Below are positions 50,605 through 60,500 of a DNA stretch of 64,000 nucleotides, in pieces (position 1 is the stretch's first letter; every line of letters starts with the position of its first letter). Source of the DNA: Stenotrophomonas rhizophila (lineage in GTDB: Bacteria; Pseudomonadota; Gammaproteobacteria; Xanthomonadales; Xanthomonadaceae). The position numbers and the translations under genes were made by a program. The notes beneath the pieces were generated by a model, which saw nothing but the letters and a program-made list of their open reading frames with translations, was not told the DNA's origin and searched no databases. The stretch lies in NCBI RefSeq assembly GCF_007667275.1, contig NZ_VDQT01000001.1:1131600-1195599 (forward strand). Reading direction: 5' to 3'.

Positions 50605-51960
50605 ATGAGTCCACAAATTGCAACGATCATCGGTCTGGTGATCATGTTCATCATCGCCACCGCATTACCCATCAACATGGGCGCGGTGGCCTTCGCGCTG
50701 GCTTTCATCATCGGCGGCATCTTCGTCGGCATGGAAGGCAAGGAAGTGCTCGGCGGGTTCCCCGGCGACCTGTTCCTGACCCTGGTCGGCATCACCTACC
50801 TGTTCGCCATCGCCCAGAAGAACGGCACCATCGACCTGCTGGTGCACTGGGCGGTACGCGCGGTGCGCGGGCGCATCGTGGCCATCCCTTGGGTGATGTT
50901 CGTGGTCACCGCGGTGCTCACCGCCTTCGGTGCACTGGGCCCGGCAGCCGTGGCGATCATCGGCCCGGTCGCGCTGCGTTTCGCCAAGCAGTACAACATC
51001 AATCCATTGATGATGGGGCTGCTGGTGATCCACGGCGCGCAGGCCGGCGGCTTCTCGCCGATCAGCGTGTACGGCAGCATCACCAACGGCGTGGTGCAGA
51101 AGGCCGGGCTTGAAGTCACCGAAATGGCGGTGTTCCTGACCAGCCTGGGCTTCAACTTCATGATGGCGACGATCTGCTTCTTCGCCTTCGGCGGCATTGC
51201 GCTGATGCGTCGTGGTGCGGTGACCGTTGGCGGTGGCGAACCTGCCCTGGCCGGAGGCCCGCAGGCCTCGTCGCGGCAGTTCGCGATCGAGGGCCACGGC
51301 GCGCTGGTCTCGGCCGGCGGCGGCACGCTGTCGAACGATCCCGATGCGCTCGAGGCGGTCGGCGTCACCCGCGAGCGTCTGTTCACCCTGGTCGGCCTGC
51401 TCGGCCTCGGGATCGCCGCGCTGATCTACAACCTCAATGTGGGCCTGGTATCGATCACCGTGGCGGTGGCGCTGGCGTTGCTGTCGCCGAAGAGCCAGAA
51501 GGGTGCGGTGGATGGCATCAGCTGGTCGACCGTGCTGCTGATCTGCGGCGTGGTCACCTACGTGGGTGTGCTGGAGAAGGCCGGTTCGGTGGACTTCATC
51601 GGCAACGGCGTGTCCAACATCGGCATTCCGCTGCTGGGGGCGCTGCTGGTGTGCTACGTGGGCGGCATCGTCTCGGCCTTCGCCTCGTCGGCAGCGGTGC
51701 TGGGCGCGACCATTCCGCTGGCGGTGCCGTTCCTGCTGCAGGGGCACCTGGGCGCGGCCGGGGTGATCTGCGCGCTGGCGGTGTCCTCCACCATCGTGGA
51801 CGTCAGCCCGTTCTCGACCAACGGCGCGCTGGTGGTGGCGTCGGCGGCGAAGGAAGAACGCGAATCGCTGTTCCGGCGGTTCCTGGTGTACAGCGGGCTG
51901 GTCGTCGTGTTCGGACCGCTGCTGGCCTGGCTGCTGTTCGTGGTGCCTGGCTGGATGTAA
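50605..51960 (+). CDS. matC: MatC-type malonate/dicarboxylate carrier
   Basis: A 451-residue membrane protein with about 11 to 12 helices and a hydrophilic loop at about 205-250. The MatC N-terminal block IATIIGLVIMFIIATALPINMGAV, the segment FPGDLFLTLVGITYLFAIAQKNG and GGFSPISVYGSITNGVV fit the MatC family of malonate carriers. Many mdc clusters instead encode the MdcL/MdcM or MadL/MadM pair. It starts 85 bp after mdcH in the same orientation and is the uptake step of the operon. Confidence 0.88.
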   Translation: MSPQIATIIGLVIMFIIATALPINMGAVAFALAFIIGGIFVGMEGKEVLGGFPGDLFLTLVGITYLFAIAQKNGTIDLLVHWAVRAVRGRIVAIPWVMFVVTAVLTAFGALGPAAVAIIGPVALRFAKQYNINPLMMGLLVIHGAQAGGFSPISVYGSITNGVVQKAGLEVTEMAVFLTSLGFNFMMATICFFAFGGIALMRRGAVTVGGGEPALAGGPQASSRQFAIEGHGALVSAGGGTLSNDPDALEAVGVTRERLFTLVGLLGLGIAALIYNLNVGLVSITVAVALALLSPKSQKGAVDGISWSTVLLICGVVTYVGVLEKAGSVDFIGNGVSNIGIPLLGALLVCYVGGIVSAFASSAAVLGATIPLAVPFLLQGHLGAAGVICALAVSSTIVDVSPFSTNGALVVASAAKEERESLFRRFLVYSGLVVVFGPLLAWLLFVVPGWM

Positions 51961-51973
51961 TGGGATGACCGGG

Positions 51974-51997
51974 GTGCCGGCCAATGGCCGGCGCTAC
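51974..51997 (-). repeat. SMAG-like palindrome, minus orientation
   Basis: GTGCCGGCC-AAT-GGCCGGCGC with CTAC at the right end, in the short gap between the carrier and the regulator. Confidence 0.8.
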
Positions 51998-52011
51998 CGG
52001 TGACGACCGTC

Positions 52012-52017
52012 TACAAT
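52012..52017 (+). promoter_or_regulatory. Candidate -10 of the GntR gene, leaderless start
   Basis: TACAAT ends 6 bp before the ATG at 52024. A start there would be at or next to the A of ATG, giving a leaderless mRNA, and no ribosome site is visible. Confidence 0.45.
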
Positions 52018-52023
52018 CTACTC

Positions 52024-52743
52024 ATGGCTATTGCCCCTGCCCCGCGTTCTCCGAAGAAGCGTGCCCCTCTTTACGAAGAGGTGGCCGAACGCGTGCGCGA
52101 GCAGATCTACGACTACCGGCTGCCGCCGGGCGAGTGGATCGACGAACCGGCACTGTGCGAGGAACTGGGGATCAGCCGCACGCCGCTGCGCGAAGCGCTG
52201 AAGCTGCTGGCGGCCGAGGGCCTGGTGCAGATCGACGCCGGGCGCGGTGCCCGCGTCACCCGGCTGACCCTGGAAGACCTCAACCAGCTGTTCCCGGTGA
52301 TGGCGATGCTGGAAGGCCGCTGCGCGCACGAGGCGGTCACCCACATCGACGATGACGGCATCGCGCGGCTGGAAACCCTGCACGCGGCGATGGAAGCGGC
52401 AGCGGCGGACGGCAACATCGCCGACTACTACCGCAACAACTACCTGATCCATGAAACCGTGCAGCATTACGCCGGCAACCCGTGGCTGATCCGCATCACC
52501 CACGACCTGCACCGCATCCTTAAGATGCACCGCGGGCGGCAGCTGCTCACCCCGGGACGCACCGCGCAGTCGCTTTCCGAGCACCGTGCGTTGATGGACT
52601 GCTTCCGCCGCCGCGACGCACACGGGGCCGAGCGCACCATGGAGAAGCACCTGCTCAGCCAAGGCCAGGCGCTGGCCGCGTACGTGGCGGCGGGCGGCTT
52701 GTTGAACGTGCCGGCCCCGCTGCCGACCGAAGGCGGTCTGTAA
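52024..52743 (+). CDS. GntR/FCD-family transcriptional regulator of malonate use
   Basis: A 239-residue regulator. Winged helix: PLYEEVAERVREQIYDYRLPPGEWI and ELGISRTPLREALKLLAAEGLV (about 25-75). The C-terminal FCD ligand domain has LFPVMAMLEGRCAHEAVTH and FCD metal-type residues (ADYYRNNYLIHETV, SLSEHRALMDCFRRRD). Its place beside mdc and matC is the same as that of MatR or MdcY regulators, so malonate control is likely. A GTG at 52000 in frame is an alternative start. Confidence 0.88.
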   Translation: MAIAPAPRSPKKRAPLYEEVAERVREQIYDYRLPPGEWIDEPALCEELGISRTPLREALKLLAAEGLVQIDAGRGARVTRLTLEDLNQLFPVMAMLEGRCAHEAVTHIDDDGIARLETLHAAMEAAAADGNIADYYRNNYLIHETVQHYAGNPWLIRITHDLHRILKMHRGRQLLTPGRTAQSLSEHRALMDCFRRRDAHGAERTMEKHLLSQGQALAAYVAAGGLLNVPAPLPTEGGL

Positions 52744-52755
52744 CCGCCCGGGGCA

Positions 52756-54036
52756 TCAGGTGGGGCGGGTTTCGCGCAGGCCCCACAGCACCGGCAGGAC
52801 CAGCAGCGCCACCACCGCGATCATCGCGCCCGGGGCGGCAGCCCAGCCGGTGTGGCGCACCAGCAGTTCGGCCAGCAGCGGCGTGGCGCCGCCGAAGAAC
52901 GCGGTGGCCATGGTCACCCCCAGCGCCAGCCCGCTCAGCCGGCCTTCGCCGGGGAACTGTTCGGCGGTGGCCGGTGCCGCCACCGCGCTGACCCCACCGG
53001 CCAGGCAGGCCAAGGCCACCGCGGCTGCGGCGATCACGCCGGTGCTGCCGCCGGCCATCCACGCGAACAGGCTCAACGGCAGCACCGCCGACAGCACCGC
53101 CAGGCCGATCAGCACCGGCTTGCGCCCGATCCGATCGGACAAGGCGCCGGCCAGGGGCGTGGCCACGATCACCGCCACCGCTGCCAGCGTGGACAGCCAC
53201 AGCGCTTCGCCTTCGGCCATCCCGCCCGCCGAGCCCAGGAACGCCGGCACATAGGTGATACCGACGTAGTACGTGATCGACCCCAGCGCCGAGATAGCGA
53301 AGGTGCGCGCCACCGCGCCGCGATGGAAGCGCCAGGTGTCGCGGATCGGCGAGCGCGGCACCGTGCCGGCGCGCTGCTGGCGCTCGAACTCCGGCGATTC
53401 ATGCATGGTCGAGCGCGCCAGCAGGATGCCGCCAGCCAGGGCCGCGCCGACGAAGAACGGGATGCGCCAGCCCCAGCCATCCAGCTGCGCGGTACTGAGC
53501 AGCGCCACGGTGAGCGCGGACAACGCCACCGCCAGCAGCGCGCCGACCTCGCTCGCCGCCGAGGCCAGCGAGGTGATCAGGCCGCGCCGTTTCAGCGGTG
53601 CCGTTTCCAGCAGGTACGCCACCACGCCGGTGTATTCGCCACCGACGGAAAACGCCATCACGCAGCGCAGCAGCAGCAACAGCACGCCCGCCGTCGCGCC
53701 GGCGGTGGCATGGGTCGGGAGCAGCGCGGTGGCCAGCATCGCCGCGGTCATCAGCGCCATCGAGGCGAGCAGCATGTAGCGCCGACCGAAGCGGTCGCCC
53801 AGGTGCCCGAAACACAGCGCGCCGAGCGGCCGCATCAGGTAGGACACCGCGAACCCGGCCAGGGTCACCAGCAGCGCATCGTCGCCCCCGCCGAAGAACA
53901 CCCGCGACAGCACCGTGGCCAGGTACAGGTACAGGGTGAAGTCATACCACTCCACCACCGTGGACAGGCCCGCCACGATCATGGAGCGGGTGCGGGTCGC
54001 CGCCGGCAGGGTTGGCGAAGGGGGAGGTGCCGTCAT
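52756..54036 (-). CDS. MFS transporter, metabolite:H+ symporter (MHS) family
   Basis: A 426-residue protein with twelve helices. The MHS start VVEWYDFTLYLYLATVL and the MFS motif FGHLGDRFGRRYMLL are present; GALSDRIGRKPVLIG repeats the motif in the second half. The group carries organic acids, betaines or sugars with protons. Substrate unknown. It converges with the malonate regulator, 12 bp apart, but has no other tie to it. Confidence 0.9.
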   Translation of the reverse strand: MTAPPPSPTLPAATRTRSMIVAGLSTVVEWYDFTLYLYLATVLSRVFFGGGDDALLVTLAGFAVSYLMRPLGALCFGHLGDRFGRRYMLLASMALMTAAMLATALLPTHATAGATAGVLLLLLRCVMAFSVGGEYTGVVAYLLETAPLKRRGLITSLASAASEVGALLAVALSALTVALLSTAQLDGWGWRIPFFVGAALAGGILLARSTMHESPEFERQQRAGTVPRSPIRDTWRFHRGAVARTFAISALGSITYYVGITYVPAFLGSAGGMAEGEALWLSTLAAVAVIVATPLAGALSDRIGRKPVLIGLAVLSAVLPLSLFAWMAGGSTGVIAAAAVALACLAGGVSAVAAPATAEQFPGEGRLSGLALGVTMATAFFGGATPLLAELLVRHTGWAAAPGAMIAVVALLVLPVLWGLRETRPT

Positions 54037-54099
54037 GCGTCGCCCAGGACATGGTCAGGCCGTCACCCTACCGCAGCCGATGTGCAGGGCGTGCGGACC

Positions 54100-54828
54100 T
54101 CAGTAGCGGACCTGGCAGTTCGGGCAGAAGAGGGTCCGCCGCCTGCTCTTGCCTGGATAGGTCTTCGATACCGGTCCACCGCAGTTCGGGCAGGTCCGCC
54201 TGGTATGGATCTGCCAGTGCTTCTTCAGCTCGAAGGCACGCTTCCATTCAAGGAATCTGAAACTGTATTCGCGCGCATCTGCGATCACCTTGCCGAGCAC
54301 GCGCGGCGGCAGGTCGCCCACCTTCGACTCGGGATGTACGCGCTGGCGGAACAGCACTTCGTTCTTGATGATGTTGCCGACCCCGGCGAACAGGTCCTGG
54401 TCCAGCAATGCATCGCAGACCAGGGTGTCCGGCTCCTGCTTCAGGCGTCGCCGGGCAAGGCGCGGATCCCAGGCATCGTTCATCACGTCGGTGCGCCAGT
54501 CGTAGCTGGCGTCCAGCGGACCTTCGACGTATTTCAGCGAGGAGGCGTAGATGTTGAGTTCGCCGTTGTCGAACTGCAGCGACACCCGTGGTGGCGAGGG
54601 CTTGCGCTCGTCGATGCGGTAGCTGCCGAACATCAGCATGTGCACGCGCAGGCTGAAGCCGCTGAATTCGATCAGGAAATGCTTGCCCCAGCTGCGCAGC
54701 GCCTTCACCCGCCGGCCTTCCATGCGGGTCAGGTCCAGGCTGCTGTTGCCGATCGCGCGGCGCACCGTTTTGCCGCGGAACTTCGCTGCCGCTTCGCGCA
54801 GGATGACGATGGAAGGACCTTCAGGCAC
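54100..54828 (-). CDS. nei: Fpg/Nei-family DNA glycosylase (endonuclease VIII type)
   Basis: A 242-residue base-excision enzyme. The mature N-terminus would be PEGPS, where Pro2 is the catalytic nucleophile and Glu3 the acid. Start GTG 54828 is chosen to place Pro at position 2; the frame is open 15 codons further upstream, but that would bury the catalytic Pro. LLDQDLFAGVGNIIKNEVLFR is the helix-two-turn-helix. The zinc finger (CPNCG to FCPNC) closes the protein. It removes oxidised pyrimidines and possibly purines. It overlaps the DUF72 gene by 8 bp. Confidence 0.93.
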   Translation of the reverse strand: MPEGPSIVILREAAAKFRGKTVRRAIGNSSLDLTRMEGRRVKALRSWGKHFLIEFSGFSLRVHMLMFGSYRIDERKPSPPRVSLQFDNGELNIYASSLKYVEGPLDASYDWRTDVMNDAWDPRLARRRLKQEPDTLVCDALLDQDLFAGVGNIIKNEVLFRQRVHPESKVGDLPPRVLGKVIADAREYSFRFLEWKRAFELKKHWQIHTRRTCPNCGGPVSKTYPGKSRRRTLFCPNCQVRY

Positions 54829-55549
54829 GCAGCAGCTCCTGCAGCCGCGCGGCATTGGCCACGGCGAAGCCATGCGCGGTGTTGTCGAAGATCACCCAGC
54901 GCGGGCCGCGCACCCGCTGCACCTCTGCGGCGAGCGCGTTCAATGCGGCATCGTCGTAATCGCTGTAGTAGACGCGCGGTGTGCCGTGCCAGCGCCAGTA
55001 GTGCCACGCCGGTGCGCCGCCGGGGTGCGCCGCGGCAGGAACGCGCGCCGGATCGGCACCCGCCCGCGAAACGTCATACCGCTGGAGCAGGGCATCCGCA
55101 GCGTCGGTGAACCAGCTGGCATGGCGCGGTTCGCAGACCAGGGGCACGGTGCTGCGCCTGCGCAGGGCACGGAAGAAGCTGGAAGCCCGGCGGGCGTCCA
55201 GTTCGAGCGACGGTGGCAACTGCAGCAGCAGGCCGCCGAGCCTGGCGCCGAGCGCGCCGGCCTCACCGAGGAAACGGTCAAGCAGGGGCCCTGCCCCGAC
55301 CAGCCCCGAGTCATGCGAGATCGTGCGCGGGATCTTTACCGAGAACCGGAAACCGGCGGGCACGCTGGCCGCCCACCGCTCGTAGGTGGCGGGCTTGTGC
55401 GGCCGGTAGAACGAGGAATTGATTTCCACCACCGCAAAGCGGGTGGCGTATCGCGCCAGCATGCTTTCACCCGGGCCGAACAGATCGGCATGGCGGGTTG
55501 GAATGGACCAACCTGCACAACCGATCTGCGGGGCGCGGGCAGCAGGCAT
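54821..55549 (-). CDS. DUF72 (YecE-like) protein
   Basis: A 242-residue TIM-barrel-like protein of the DUF72 family. PQIGCAGWSIPTRHADLF, FAVVEINSSFYRPHKPATYERWA, FRFSVKIPRTISHD and GGLLLQLPPSLELDARR are the family blocks, with YWRWHGTPRVYYSDY near the C-terminus. Function is unknown. It is co-transcribed with the Nei gene, which may hint at a DNA-damage or nucleotide context, though the family is not known to bind DNA. Confidence 0.9.
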   Translation of the reverse strand: MPAARAPQIGCAGWSIPTRHADLFGPGESMLARYATRFAVVEINSSFYRPHKPATYERWAASVPAGFRFSVKIPRTISHDSGLVGAGPLLDRFLGEAGALGARLGGLLLQLPPSLELDARRASSFFRALRRRSTVPLVCEPRHASWFTDAADALLQRYDVSRAGADPARVPAAAHPGGAPAWHYWRWHGTPRVYYSDYDDAALNALAAEVQRVRGPRWVIFDNTAHGFAVANAARLQELLRA

Positions 55550-55558
55550 GGCCCCAGG

Positions 55559-55993
55559 TCAGACCTGGATCTCGCCCTGGTCTTCGCCGTCCCAGTAATG
55601 GATGCGGTGGGCGTGGACGTGGATCAGGACCAGGCCGGGGGTGTCCACGCCCTGCTCGAACCAGCGCTCCAGGCTCTTCTGCCAGTGTTCGCGCATCACC
55701 TCCTTGTCGCGGACGATGCGCGCCTTGCCCTGCACGAACACGAACAGCGGCGGCTTGCCGAGCAGGCCCTTGCTGCCGGTGAAGCTGAGCGCCACCTTGG
55801 GTTCGGCCTGCAGTTCACGCACCATGTCGGTGCTGTCCAGCGAGAAGAACCAGCTGTCGCCGTCATAGTCGACATCGCCATTGTTGCTCATCGGGCGACC
55901 GGCGATCTCGCCGTTGTCGGCGAAGGTCTGCAGCATGGTGAAGTCGATGCCGGCCATTTTCTTGGCCAGGTCGTGCAGGGTCAGCGTGGTCAT
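55559..55993 (-). CDS. Pyridoxamine-5'-phosphate-oxidase-like FMN-binding protein (general stress 26 type)
   Basis: A 144-residue split-barrel protein. LHDLAKKMAGIDFTMLQTF, GRPMSNNGDVDYDGDSWFFS and VALSFTGSKGLLGKPPLFVFVQGKARIV are typical of the stress-protein-26/Pyridox_ox_2 group, which binds flavin. No substrate is known. Start ATG 55993 is used because upstream residues are not family-like. It is probably co-transcribed with DUF72 (9 bp apart) and Nei. Confidence 0.88.
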   Translation of the reverse strand: MTTLTLHDLAKKMAGIDFTMLQTFADNGEIAGRPMSNNGDVDYDGDSWFFSLDSTDMVRELQAEPKVALSFTGSKGLLGKPPLFVFVQGKARIVRDKEVMREHWQKSLERWFEQGVDTPGLVLIHVHAHRIHYWDGEDQGEIQV

Positions 55994-56087
55994 CGGCGCT
56001 CCGGTGGCAGGGGTCTGCCACCAGAGTCGGCAAGCGCCCGTGACCGGGCCGTGCAGGCGTGCTGGCGCGGCATTCACGGCCGCCATC

Positions 56088-57461
56088 TCAGCGCGTGATG
56101 AACACCGGGTTGGAATGGAACCACAGGTCCTGCCAGGGATCTTCGCCCTTGACGTCCTCCAGTGGCGTCGGCTCGTCGGTGTTGCTGCCCCGCGCGCGCA
56201 CGAAACCGCCGTTGGCCGGTGCCGGCAGTTCCCACGCCACTTGGTACCAGGCGCCGTCCTGCTTCCAGTCGGTGGCGGTAAAGCGGCGGGTCTGCATCTG
56301 CGGCGCCTGCGCAGGGCCGCTGCCGACGATCAGCTGCAGTTGCCGCAGCCGCGGGTGCTGGCCGGCGGCATTGGCCGCAGGCGGCTGCCGCACGCGCAGC
56401 TGCACGCGCATCGGCGTGCCGGGCGCCAGCGGCACCGCGTCGCCCATCCGCCCCACGCTGCCCCTGCCGTCGACGGCCTGCACGGTCAGTTCGAGCCGGT
56501 CGATCAGGTCGCCGGTGACCGCGAACATGCGCCCGCCGCGCACCCCGGCCAGGATGTCGCCCGCGTCCGGACGCGCCCACACGTAAGTTTTGCTGTACTC
56601 ACCCGGGTCGAAATCGCTGCCGCCATCGCGCACGTTCACGTGCGAATCGGAGCTGGCGGTGATCCAGAAGCGGGTGCCGGCGGCGAGCATCCGGTCCCAC
56701 ACGCCGCCGACTTCGGTGGTCATCTGGTCGAAGCCGCCGCGGGTGGGCGCCGCGGCATTGCGGTACAGCCCGCGCTCGCTGCGCGTGGCCTGGTGGCCCG
56801 GCGCGCCCTCCATCCCGACCAGCACCTGCGGCGCCGCCGCGTGCCAGGCGTTCAACTCGTCCGGCGTGACCGCGCCCCACTGCCCTGCCCCGGTCGCCGT
56901 GCGCGACGGGTGGTTGATCAGCAGCACCGGCAGCGGCGCCAGGCTGCGCATGTGGTCCAGTGCGTCCAGCATCTGCTGCTGGGTGTCGCGGCTGCCCTGC
57001 AGCGGCTCGCTGCGGCTGTAGTCGCGTTCGAGGGTGACCAGCTGCTCACGCTCGAGCGGACCCGGCGCGATGATCAACGTGGCATGCTCGCCCGCCGGCA
57101 CGTCGAATTCCATGCCGTTGAACTGGATCAGCCCGGGTACGTCGCGGCGTGCCTCGATCAGCGCCGGATAGGCGTGGTCGCGGGTGACCGCCGAGTGGCC
57201 GGGACCGCCATGGTCGGTGTGCACCATCCAGCGCAGCCCGAAGTGCTGCGCCCGCTGCGCGTTGTGGCTGCGCGTGTAGGACGAATCGCCGCCGCGGATC
57301 GGGGTCGGCGGGGTGGTGCCGTGGTCCCAGTCCACGCTCCATTCGCTGTGGACGTGGTGGTCGCCGGGCAGCCAGTCGCGGCCCTGTTCGCTGTCGGCCG
57401 TCGACGCGGCAGCAGGCGCCGACAACAGCGCGAGCACCGCTGGAAGGAAAAGTCTGTGCAT
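56088..57461 (-). CDS. Exported CehA/McbA-family (PHP-type) metal-dependent hydrolase
   Basis: A 457-residue secreted enzyme. Signal peptide 1-19 (LFLPAVLALLSAPAAA). The PHP active-site blocks are GDHHVHSEWS (HxH), MVHTDHGGPGH, the Glu of GMEFD, LINHPSR, and SSDSHVN. The C-terminal 100 residues form a separate beta-rich domain. The family cleaves phosphoesters, lactones or carbamates such as carbaryl; the substrate here is open. ATG 57461 is chosen over an in-frame ATG 15 bp upstream for its better ribosome site (AAGGA). It lies 80 bp downstream of the TonB receptor, in the same direction, so it is probably part of that unit. Confidence 0.87.
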   Translation of the reverse strand: MHRLFLPAVLALLSAPAAASTADSEQGRDWLPGDHHVHSEWSVDWDHGTTPPTPIRGGDSSYTRSHNAQRAQHFGLRWMVHTDHGGPGHSAVTRDHAYPALIEARRDVPGLIQFNGMEFDVPAGEHATLIIAPGPLEREQLVTLERDYSRSEPLQGSRDTQQQMLDALDHMRSLAPLPVLLINHPSRTATGAGQWGAVTPDELNAWHAAAPQVLVGMEGAPGHQATRSERGLYRNAAAPTRGGFDQMTTEVGGVWDRMLAAGTRFWITASSDSHVNVRDGGSDFDPGEYSKTYVWARPDAGDILAGVRGGRMFAVTGDLIDRLELTVQAVDGRGSVGRMGDAVPLAPGTPMRVQLRVRQPPAANAAGQHPRLRQLQLIVGSGPAQAPQMQTRRFTATDWKQDGAWYQVAWELPAPANGGFVRARGSNTDEPTPLEDVKGEDPWQDLWFHSNPVFITR

Positions 57462-57541
57462 GGGGATTCCTTGCATGTCGCCCGCCTGCTGCGCGGGCAG
57501 CAGGTGGGCGGGTGAAGCAGCGGGCACGCCCGCCGGCGGGA

Positions 57542-60500
57542 TCAGAAGTCGGCGCGCAGGCCCAGGCTGATGCGGCGGCCCGACGCTTCGTACATGGTCG
57601 GGAACGACGGATCCATGGTGTAGCCGCTGGTGATCTCGTTGGTCAGGTTGATGCCCTTGAGGCTGACCTTGATGTTGTCGGTGATCCGGTAGCCGATCGA
57701 CACGTCCATCTGGCCGTACGCATCGCGCCAGATCGGGTACATGTCGTAGCCGATCGATTCCACGTACTCGTCCTTGTGGTTGTAGGACACGCGGGCGTCG
57801 AAACGTTCGTTCTCGTAGTAGGCGGTGAAGTTCCAGGTCTTCTCCGACAGGCCCGGCATCGGGGTGCGGATGCCCAGGTCCGATTCACCGGCCAGCGAGC
57901 TGTCCAACACGGTGTAGTTGGCGTTCACGCCGAAGCCTTCCAGCACCGGCGTGAACATGCCCAGCGGCAGCTGTGCGACCAGCTCCACCCCGTCCACCTG
58001 GTAGGACCCCTTGGCATTGACCGGCTGGTAGACGTCGAAGTCGAAGATGCCGTTCAGCGTGCCGTTGGCGTTGTACACCGCCACGTCCTCGACCACGCCG
58101 GTTAGCGAGTTGATCACCACGCCGTCGATGTTCTTGCGGAAGTAGGACGCGGCGAACAGCGCGCCGTTGTCCAGGTACTTTTCCAGGCCCGCTTCCCACT
58201 GCTTGGCATAGGTGGGCTTCAATTCCGGGTTGCCGTCGGTGAAGCGGTACGAGCCCCAGCTGGCGGTGCGCTTGTAGGCGACGTCGGTCAGTGCCGGGCG
58301 CATCATGGTCTTTGCGGCCGCCGCACGCAGCAGCAGCCCTTGGGCCAGTTCAGCGGTCATGTTGAAGCTGGGCAGCAGGTCGTCGTAGCTGCCATCCCTG
58401 GACACCGGGGTGTCGGTGTAGCCGGTGCTGCCGTCCGGGCGCTGGATCGGGTGGTAGCCGAACGAGGTCACGCTGGTGTCCACGTAACGGGCACCCGCAT
58501 TGATATTGACCGGGACCTGGCCGATATCGAAGGCGAAGTCGGCCATCGCATACATGCTGGTGACCTTCTCATCGACCTGGTAGAACTGGCCTGCGTCGAA
58601 GGGCGTATGGAAGCCGTCGTAGCGGAACGCGCGGCGCGCGTAATCGTTGGAGACCTGCTGCCAGTCCAGGTCCTTGATGGTGTAGTCGCCACCGGGAACG
58701 ATGTCACCGATCGACTGCAGCGGGCTGTCGGCCAGGGTGCGGGTATTCACCCAGGCGCTGCTGCCGGCGGTCGGTCCGGTGATTTTCAGCTCGCCGTACT
58801 GGCGCTGCTTGGAGCGGTCGGTGTAGCGCGCGCCGAACTTCACATCGCGCAGCGCCGGCAGGAAGGCCAGCTCCAGCATGCGGGTCACGTTGACCTGGGC
58901 GGCGTACTTGTCGTCGTCCACCTTCTCCAGCGTGGTTTCATAGGCTTCGAACAGATACTTGACCGAGGCGTTGTACATGTCGAAGCTGCCCGGGGTGCTC
59001 GGCACGGTCTCGCCGCTGCGCCCGGTCCAGCGGGTGCGCGACGGCGCGTAGGCCACGTGCTTGAGGTTGGAATAGTCGGAGGTCTTTTCGGCGCCGGAGT
59101 AGCCGGCCATCGCGTCCACGTACCAGTCCTGGCCCTTCCAGTCGAGCGCAACGCTGTACTGGCTGTAGTCGGTCTCGTTGATCCGCTCCTTGCTCAGCAT
59201 CTCGTGCTGGGTGGCGGTATAGGAGACGTCGCGCAGCACCACCATGCCGTACTCGGACAGGGTGGTGGCGTCGTAGGCGTGGATCGTATCGAGCGTGCTG
59301 CGGCTGGAGGCCGAATAGGCCGCCGCGTCGTACTCGTCTTCGGTCGAATCGTAGCCGCCCAGCATCGCGTCGAAGGTCAGGCTGAAGGTGCTGCTCGGCT
59401 TGTACTGCAGCGACGCGGTGGCACCCCACTTGTCCTGTTCGTTGAGGTAGACGCGGTCGCCCACCTTGTCCTGGAACACCACCAGGTTGGTCTCATCGGT
59501 GTTGTTGCGGTTGGTGATGTTGACCCCCGCGTCGCGGGCCAGCACCGCCTGCGCCTGCGTGCCACGGGTGCCGGAGGCGCCCAGGAAGCGCGACATCGGG
59601 CGGAAATTGATTCCCGAGGTCGAATCGGTGCGGTTGGTGCGCTTGCTCTGCGAGTAGGAGACCAGGCCGCCCCAGTCGCCCCAGGTGTCGGCCGCCAGGA
59701 ACGCGAAGCGCGGGTCCACTTCCTCGGAAATGCTGTTGTGCGCGCCTTCGGCCGACAGCACCAGCTTGCGGTCCTTGTAGTCGAACGGGCGCGCGGTGCT
59801 GATCTTCACCGAGCCGGCGATGCCGCCTTCTTCGTCCGCGGCGGTCGGCGACTTCTGCACGGTGACCTGCTGGATGATCTCCGAGGCGAACATGTCGAAT
59901 TCGACGTCGCGGCCGCCACTTCCCGACGCGGTGGCGAGGTCGTTGATCGACACATGGGTGTATTCGGACGGCAACCCGCGCACGTTGACCTTGGTTCCCA
60001 GGCCCTTGCTGCGTTCGATGGTCACGCCCGGGACGCGCTGCAGGGCTTCGGCCAGGTTCTGTTCGGGAAAGTCGGCCACGTCGGTGGCGACGATCGAATC
60101 GGAGAAGCCCACCGTGCTGCGCTTGATGTCCACCGCCTGTTCCAGGCTGCGGCTGTAGCTGCCGCTGACCTGGATGGTTTCCAGGTTCTGCGCGGCCACG
60201 CCTGCCGAGGCGTCCGCCGTTGCCGCCGGCAGCGACGCTTCGGCGCGCTCATTGCCGCTGCCCGGCGCGATCCGGGCGCTGGTCGGGACGCCTGCGGCGC
60301 TGTCGGACTCGATGGTGACCGTGCTCGCGTTGAGGTAGCGGTAACGCAGCCCGGTGCCAGCGAGCAGCCGGCCCAGCGCGGCCTCGGCCGACAGGCCGGC
60401 GGGCACCGCCGGCGTGCGCGGGTTGCCCGCGGCCTGCGCGCTGTAGACGAACTGCAGGCCGGTCTGCCGCGAAAGCGCGTTGAGCGCCTGGTCCAGGGGC

